The notes below the pieces were generated by a model. That model was not told the origin of the DNA and searched no databases. It saw only the letters and a list, made by a program, of their open reading frames with translations. A stretch of DNA of 64,000 nucleotides from Posidonia oceanica (lineage: Eukaryota > Streptophyta > Magnoliopsida > Alismatales > Posidoniaceae), in contig JAZBRS010000074.1 in assembly GCA_037176725.1 (NCBI GenBank), positions 62,872,001 through 62,936,000 of the forward strand. The letters run 5' to 3'. The first letter of the stretch is position 1; each line of letters opens with the position of its first letter. The position numbers and the translations under genes are program-made. This document shows positions 58,048 through 64,000 of the stretch, one piece after another.

Positions 58048-58451
58048 CATACAGCATGGAGGCAGTGTTGCCTGTCGAAGTAGAGATCCCTTCGCTGCGA
58101 ATCCTGCGAGAAGCAGAGCTAGAAGAAGCAGAATGGGTCGTGGACCGCTGCACCCAGCTCAACCTACTTGACGAGTGCAGATTACAAGCAATGCACAACG
58201 CTCGCTGGTACCAGAAGCTGATGGCAAGAGCATACCTGAAGAAGGTACGGCCTGGGAGCTTTCAGCCAGGTGACCTCGTCTTGCGAGCCATCCACCTGCC
58301 AGACGGTTGAGGCAAATTCCGACCCAACTAGCGTGGCCCCTTTGTGGTCAAGCAGGCATTCTCAGGCGGCACAGTAATTCTTGAGGACATGGACTAGACT
58401 GGGCAGTCAGAGCCAGTCAATGCATGCTATCTCAAGAAGTACTATCAGTAG
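58048..58451 (+). pseudogene. pol: Element C integrase, C-terminal part
   Basis: Continues the frame cut at 29631: MEAVLPVEVEIPSLRILREA, then FQPGDLVLRAIHLPDG. Stops follow at the positions of Arg and Trp codons of A (near 58,307, 58,329 and 58,395). The frame ends YLKKYYQ with TAG at 58449-58451. It shows that the 28.4-kb block between the halves is a single insertion. Confidence 0.93.
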
Positions 58452-60032
58452 ACCGGCCCCTACCTCTCAATGCATATCTTTCTGCATTCCAATCTTGTCC
58501 CCTGCATTCCCGCACTCTCTGCATATATCCTTGCATTTCCATCTCTTTCAGCATATCTCAAGCAAAAACCAAAAATTCCCAACAAAAATCATGCATTGCA
58601 TCGGGCCCGATGATGAAATCGGATGTGCTTGCCTGCTATGGAAGGAGTCTACCTTGCCTCACCTGACACTACTTAGGCATCTTAGCTAGTGTGGGAGCCA
58701 CCTTTCAAATGAGAACAGGCGAAATAACCAAACCCTTTAGGACTTGCATCTCCCGATGGAGATAAAATGCTAAGGTGTGAGCAAAATGTGAGTCATAAAA
58801 GAATATGTCTGAGCATGGGTATAAAAGAAAAAGCAAATAGAAGGCGAAGATAGAAGCAGGCCCTAGAGATAGAGGCATGTAGCATAACCCTATCCCTCCA
58901 AACTGCTTCGGAGATAAACCACCCCTTTTGCACCTGGGAGCCTCAAATCCACCTCAAAACCCCAACGCCCATTACCTCTAAGCCAAGGATAGCGCAAGCC
59001 TGCAAAAAAAGAGCAAAAAAAAAAAAGAAAAGAAGAAAGCAAAAGAACAAAAAAAAAGAAAGCAAAAAGAAGTAAGGAAATAAGGAGCAAAGACGAAGGT
59101 AAACTCCAGAAAAAGAAAAAAAGAAGAAGTAAGCAGCGCAATCCCATCCCTTACCTATCTTAGAGATGAGCAAAAGTTTGTGCCTGGGGAATCCACAAAC
59201 CTTGCAAAGCCTTTAAACCTAGCAAGGCCTAGCAAGTAGCTCCCCAGCTTCAACCGGGTGCCCATTGCCTCCAAGTTAGGGATAGGGGAAACCTACATGC
59301 CTATAAGGGAGCAAAAGGAAGCAAAAAGAGTAGGTGTAGGTCCTTGGGAGTTTGGTCTGGAGCCTGTCCTCACCGCCCACCACCCACGCACTGCAAATAA
59401 CCCTTTCCTGAGCACCACCAGCAAGTTAAGAGTTTGAGTAGAGTCCAGTGAGTCAGGGACCCCTCTCTTCCTCTGCAGCAGGCACTAAGCACTCTATATG
59501 CTGAGGGCTACAGCATATAAGCAAAATCATGCATACATTTACAACATCTACCATAAACCATGCACATAGCCACGCATACCAAGCATAAATCATGCATACA
59601 TTTACAACATCTACCATAAACCATGCACATAGCCACACATACCAAGCATAAATCATGCATGCATGCACAGTATCAATCATTCTCCCCTTCTATCGTCCCG
59701 CTCTGCAAAACTTGGCTCGGCGTTGAGATAGTACTTCTATCAAGCATGCGCCGACCTTCTTCAAGCTGCACTGGTCCAAAGCTCCGACCAACCACTTGCC
59801 CCAGCAAAACTGCCCTTGTCTGAATATGCTTAATATCTGCACTCTGAATGCTAACGTTAAACTTGCCAAACTGCTTTGCCAGCTTTGAAATCTGCATCTT
59901 TACCAGCCAATGGTTGTATGCTTATACCTGATCTAATGAAATGCAACTCTGATTACAGGTACTTAAAGTTTCTGCACCAGTAGCCTGCACTTACACTCCT
60001 GCACGATGTGCTATCTAACTCTGGTCACTCCC
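58452..60032 (+). other. Element C spacer between integrase and PMD-like frame
   Basis: About 1.6 kb with no credible gene. It contains A-rich/purine tracts (59,000-59,130), a 63-bp tandem duplication (59525-59650, around ACATTTACAACATCTACCAT), and GATTACAGGTACTTAAAG (59951-59968), resembling a splice acceptor and matching GATAGCAGGTACCTTC in A. Its layout mirrors the A spacer (40508-42038). Confidence 0.6.
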
Positions 60033-61208
60033 ATGCACCGCTCAGATGCCCTGCGAGAGTGGGTTGGCAAACTCACTGAAGCCGACCACGAGAAGCTGCG
60101 TACGTGGGGTATTCCTTCCAAGCTTCTGAAGGCAGCAGACGTTGAAGTAAGCTGGCATCCCCTATGCGTTGCAGCAAGATTCTAGAAGCCAGCACATCAT
60201 GTCTTCCGCTTTGGTAGGACGAAGCTGACTCCTATGCTGGAGGAGGTGCGCCATATCTGTGGCTTCTCTAAGATAATGGGACCTCCAGTCTTTATGAGGC
60301 ATGATGGATACACTACGGTCTTGAGCCAGCTGACTGGGCTCTCTGCTAAAGGCTGCCAGTAAAAACTAATATGCACCAGTGGGCCCACGCCCCTGCTTCG
60401 CCTAGCATATTTTGATGCAATTATGGAAAATCGTGCTGAACTCGGAGACGAGCTGTGGCTCCAGAGATTCGTCACCCGCTTTCTAGGCAAACAGATCTTC
60501 ACGCATGGCAGGATGACAGTTGCAATCGAGATTGCTGAGATTGCACTTGCAGTGGTGACCCGGCAGATTGACCTGGCACCAGTCGTCCTTGCAGAAACAT
60601 ACCGTAGGGTGGACCGCGTCGTACACCGCTGCCGCCAGTTCCACGGCTGTAGAGTACTTGTGCAAATCTGGCTAGCTACACACCAGGAGATGGACCTCCT
60701 GCGCCCTCAAAGGCATGCCATTGAAACCTACTGTAGCAGTGGTCATGCAAGAACTATCAAGACCGTGCCAGAGGAGTATCAAAAGCTGTTTGAGCTGACG
60801 GATGATGCAGTAACTTGGCGAATCATCCCATCCGCAGCAGAGTCCTTCACCGTCTTCTTCGATGCTCGCGATACGCGACTCGTAGTACTGCTAGGATTCA
60901 CGGGGGGTGCGGAGTACCACCCTATCCGGGTCATGCGGCAGTTCGGCTACCGACAGGGCACCTTCATTGATAGCACTGTGCCCAGGCTCACACAGACTTA
61001 CCCGCTCAGCACAACAGCATCCACAACAATGCTAGCAGACCTGATGCGGCACGGGGTCAAGTCTACAGACATTGCAGCTGTGAAGGGCTCGGAATGTACT
61101 TCTGAGTATGTCACTGAGGTGCAGGGACTCTGGCCCCTCAACGAGATTCCTCCTGGCGCCCCACAGTTCCCTGACTCCCGCCAAGCAAAGAAGGCTCAAC
61201 ATAACTAG
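60033..61208 (+). pseudogene. Element C extra frame: plant-mobile-domain-like (PMD/DUF7745-like) protein
   Basis: 392 codons from ATG 60033 (an in-frame ATG also lies at 60006), with TAG 60183-60185 (Trp codon in A) and TAA 60360-60362, and no frameshift. The last 261 codons from 60423 are open. It aligns along its whole length with the frame in A: LREWVGKLT; KPAHHVFRFG; EEVRHICGFSKIMGPPVFM; AELGDELWLQRFVTRFLG; LTDDAVTWRIIPSAAESFTV; DTRLVVLLGFTGGAEYHPIR+VMRQFGYRQG. The C-terminal Y-H-P-I-R-V-M-R-Q-F-G motif is the most conserved part. Both elements keep this frame in the same place while nearby spacers have diverged, which argues for selection during the life of the family. Confidence 0.8.
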
Positions 61209-61739
61209 GCGTCTATGCAGTTGTTTGCTTGTATAGCTTTTCTTGAATCGTGTTGTACCTTTTGGCCTGTTAGAGGCATGTAACCAGAGATTCACTCAAT
61301 ACAAAGACGTTTCACACCATTTGTTTGTGTTGCATGCCTTGCCTATTGCATATCTCCTCCTGCCAGGATGTTGCAGGACTTGCATCTAGCACTTCAGAGC
61401 ACTAGCCCATGCAAGCAGCCTAAAGCAGCCCCGCAAGAAATCTAGAGCAGTTGCCTCCGCAAGCACCATGCAACCCACACCCTTTGCAAGGGAGTTGCAA
61501 CAAAGCTCCCCCTGCAGTCAACATGTGCGCAAGAACCTCTGCAAACCCATGCATCGCCGCAACCGCACTTGCCCAGATTGCTCTGGGCTGGCATCCCCAA
61601 CTGCTCGTTTGGCAAATGCGTTAGTTTTGTCTGCATGTTCTTTGCTTTTGATACTAGGAGCGCTCTGGTTGCCCCCTGGTATCATCCTTGATACCAGGGG
61701 CATCTTTTTAGCTGCTCTCTGGTATCGCTTTCTTTCTTT
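61209..61739 (+). other. Element C spacer after the PMD-like frame
   Basis: About 530 bp with no gene signal. It contains TGGTATCATCCTTGATACCA (61676-61695), an imperfect palindrome, just before the tandem array. Confidence 0.5.
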
Positions 61740-63435
61740 TCCTGCTTGTCCTCAGGCGAGTACAAGCCTTTTTCCTTTCTTGCTTGTCCTCAGGCGAGGA
61801 CAAGCCCTTTTCCGTTTCGCGTGACTCCGCTCCGTGCGGACGGAGTCCCGCTCGCTTGCTTCCTTGGGCGAGGACAAGCCTCTTTCTTCTTCCCTTCCTG
61901 TTTGTTTCTTCGGGCGAGGACAAGTTTTTTTTTCCCCTTTTCTTGCTTGCTTCCTCGGGCTAGGACAAGCTCTTCTCGGACCCCGTATGCTTGGAGTCCT
62001 GCCCTGTATCCTCATGCGAGGATCAGCCCTTGCGTGGCTTCGCTCCGTGCGGACGATGCTCACGCTTGCCCGCCTCCTTTCTTTTCCTGCTTGTCCTTGG
62101 GCGAGGACAAGTCTTTTTCTTTTTCCGTTTCGCATGACTCTACTCCGTGCGGACGGAGTTCCGCTCGCTTGCTTCCTCGGGCGAGGACAAGCTTCTTTCT
62201 TTTGCCCTTCTTGCTTGTTTCCTCAGGCGAGGACAAGCCTTTTTCCTTTTTGCGTGACTCCGCTCCGTGCGGACGGAGTCCCGCTTGCTTGCTTCCTCGG
62301 GTGAGGATAAGCCTTTTTTCCTTTTTGCTTGTTTCCTCAGGCGAGGACAAGCCCTGCTTGGCTTTATGTGGACAAAGCCCCTGTCTGTTTCCTTGAGCGA
62401 GGATCAGACCCGCTTGCTTCCTCGGGTGAGGACAAGCCTTGCGCAGCTCCGCGTGGATGGAGTTTCCCTGTTCCTCGGGCGAGGATCAGGCCCGCTTACT
62501 TCTCGGCCAAGGACAAGCGTATGCGTGCCCTGCTTGCTTCCTCGGGCGAGGACAAGCTCTTCTCGGACTCCGTATGCTCGGAGTCCTACCCTGTATCCTC
62601 GTGCGAGGATCAGCCCTTGCGTGGCTTCGCTCCGTGCGGACGATGCCCATGCTTGCCCTCCCCCTTTCTTTTCCTGCTTGTCCTCAGGTGAGGACAAGCC
62701 TTTTTCCTTTCTTGCTTGCTTCCTCGGGCGAGGACAAGCCTTTTCTCATTTCGCGTGACTTCTCTCCGTGCGGACGGAGTCCCGTTCACTTGCTTCCTCA
62801 GGCGAGGACAAGCCTCTTTCTTCTTTCCCTCCTACTTGTTTCCTCGGACGAGGACAAGCCTTTTTTCTTTTCTTGCTTGCTTCCTCGGGCAAGGACAAGC
62901 TCTTCTCGGACCTTGTATGCTCAGAGTCCTGCCCTGTATCCTCATGCGAGGATTAGCCCTTGCGTGGCTTCGCTCCGTGCAGATGATGCCCACGCTTGCC
63001 CTCCCCCTTTCTTTTCTTGCTTATCCTCGGGCGAGGACAAGCCCTTTTCCTTTCTTGCTTGCTTCCTCGGGCGAGGACAAGCCATTTTTCGTTTCGTGTG
63101 ACTCCGCTCCGTGTAGACGGAGTCCCGCTCGCTTACTTCCTCGGGCGAGGACAAGCCTCTTTCTTCTTCCCCTCCTGCTTGCTTCCTCGGGCGAGGACAA
63201 GTCTTTTTTCTTTTCTTGCTTGCTTCCTCGGGCGAGGACAAGTCTTTTTTCTTTTCTTGCTTGCTTCCTCGGGCAAGGACAAGCTCTTCTCAGACACCAT
63301 GCTCGGAGTCCTGCCCTGTATCCTCGTGCGAGGATCAGCCCTTGCGTGGCCTCGCTCCGTGCGGATGATGCCCACGCTTGCCTGCCCCCTTTCCCTTTCT
63401 TGCTTGTTTCCTTGGGCGAGGACAAGCTGCATCTG
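61740..63435. repeat. Tandem array of element C with hairpin units
   Basis: Units centred on GCTTCCTCGGGCGAGGACAA or TTGTCCTCGGGCGAGGACAA (the latter a near-perfect inverted repeat), separated by CTTTTTTCTTTTCTTGC-type spacers. A longer unit with CTCGGACCCCGTATGCTTGG, CCTGTATCCTCATGCGAGGA and CGTGGCTTCGCTCCGTGCGG recurs four times (about 61,970, 62,560, 62,910, 63,285), so there is a higher-order pattern. It holds the same position as arrays 1-3 of A but shares no sequence with them. Confidence 0.9.
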
Positions 63436-63879
63436 TTTCCCCTACGAGCTGGCAGCCCTAACTGCTCGGTCGACAGCCGTCCAATTATCTACCCCTTTCG
63501 CTTGTTGGGCTAGCAGCCCTAACTGCTCGGACAAGCCCATCAGTCTTGTCAAGCATTTCTTTTGTGAGCTCGGACTAACCCCCGAACTCACGCATTTGCA
63601 TTGCAGCTCTCTTTGCATCCCTTCAGCATCAGCACCGCATTCTTTTACTAACAGCATTGCATGGTAAATAGCTACATCGGCATGCATTGCATATGGATTA
63701 GCACGCATTGCATCAGCATCTGCATTCGCATCTACATCTGCATTGTGGCTCTGAGTCATGTTTTCTGGTGTATCCATCGGGTGAATGACTCGCACCTACA
63801 GTGATTTGTGCTCCTACCGGCGTCAGGTAGGGTGTCTTGTCTACCCTGAGTAGCGGTCTCGCTACGCTTGACCTCGCTC
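63436..63879 (+). other. Element C spacer before the polypurine tract
   Basis: About 440 bp, no gene signal. GCATTGCATCAGCATCTGCA-type words (63,700-63,750) and GTAGGGTGTCTTGTCTACCC (63,827-63,846), the counterpart of the inverted-repeat arm near A's polypurine tract. Confidence 0.5.
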
Positions 63880-63892
63880 AGGGAGGGACATC
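63880..63892 (+). promoter_or_regulatory. Polypurine tract of element C
   Basis: AGGGAGGGACATC directly before the 3' LTR; one base different from the tract of A. Confidence 0.88.
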
Positions 63893-64000
63893 TATAGACA
63901 CCCCATTCTGACAGCCTAGAAGTTGGTTGTTTTCTTTCGCAGGCTCGTGTGGACTCTGGAATGGCATTCTTTTTCCTAACCCTTTTTCTAACCCATTTTC
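63893..64000 (+). repeat. Element C 3' LTR, first 108 bp
   Basis: TATAGACACCCCATTCTGAC onward matches 5123 onward with about five differences in the first 95 bp. The terminal TG is mutated to TA. The rest lies outside the window. Confidence 0.88.

Larger units (their letters stand above)
5123..64000 (+). mobile_element. Element C: Tat/Ogre-type Ty3/gypsy retrotransposon, host of A, B and G
   Basis: Order in plus orientation: 5' LTR (5123-16341, split by B), PBS 16343-16360, leader, gag, protease, linker (split by G), RT-RNase H-aRNase H-integrase (split by A), PMD-like frame, tandem array, polypurine tract 63880-63892, 3' LTR from 63893, cut by the window edge. Without its insertions about 19.2 kb of C is visible, and about 3.4 kb of 3' LTR should lie beyond the edge. 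The gene order, tRNA-Arg-type PBS and dual RNase H identify the Tat lineage. Many nonsense codons and several frameshifts show it is inactive. It is inserted in the RT of element D in the same orientation. Confidence 0.9.

Noticed and set aside
61746..63667. Long overlapping frames of up to 265 codons in the array of C
   Set aside because: They are translations of tandem repeats in several frames at once, with no conserved counterpart in A.
1..64000. A host gene anywhere in the window
   Set aside because: Every recognisable coding stretch belongs to a retrotransposon frame; no exon-like conserved host domain was found on either strand.

Overview
This window is plant nuclear DNA built almost entirely from nested Ty3/gypsy LTR retrotransposons of the Tat/Ogre type. 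I see no host gene. The lineage call rests on these sequence features: very long LTRs (about 3.5 and 5.7 kb), primer-binding sites complementary to an arginine tRNA, LTR ends of the TGTnGACACCCCAT...CTACA type, a Gag with a C-x2-H-x4-H-x4-C knuckle, a protease with a D-N-G-S site, a YVDD reverse transcriptase, two RNase H regions (the second archaeal-type), a DDE integrase without an obvious chromodomain, an extra plant-mobile-domain-like (PMD/DUF7745-like) reading frame after the integrase, and satellite-like arrays before the 3' LTR. A large-genome flowering plant is likely; the species cannot be told.

Layout. The oldest layer is element D (+ strand), of which the stretch from protease to the start of RT remains (2583-5122). 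D was hit in its protease by a minus-oriented LTR (E, 433-2582), and E was cut by a plus-oriented LTR (F, 1-432). D was also hit in its RT by element C (+ strand, 5123 to beyond the right edge). C is the backbone of the window: 5' LTR (5123-16341), PBS, leader, gag, protease, RT, RNase H, integrase, PMD-like frame (60033-61208), palindromic array (61740-63435), polypurine tract and the start of its 3' LTR (63893-64000). C carries three insertions. B (5774-13499, minus) lies in its 5' LTR and codes only for Gag. G (about 22965-26533, minus) is a truncated LTR at the protease-RT junction. A (29632-58042, minus, 28.4 kb) sits in the integrase with a perfect 5-bp target duplication, GCTGG.

Element A is the youngest and most complete. 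Its gag-pol is one reading frame from 50831 down to 42039 (about 2,930 codons) broken by five in-frame stops and no frameshift. Behind it come the PMD-like frame (40507-39365) and three different tandem arrays (39065-35936). By hand count the LTR pairs differ by roughly 1.7% in A and 3.7% in B, consistent with the nesting order.

How the parts work together: Gag, protease, RT/RNase H and integrase are the normal copy-and-paste machinery. The PMD-like frame, the arrays, the tandemly repeated PBS of A, PBS-like copies inside U5, the conserved leader splice-acceptor-like signal and the inverted repeat around A's polypurine tract are the parts that standard descriptions of the family explain least. 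Decay is dominated by C-to-T changes (CAG to TAG, CGA to TGA, TGG to TAG), as expected for methylated, silenced plant elements.
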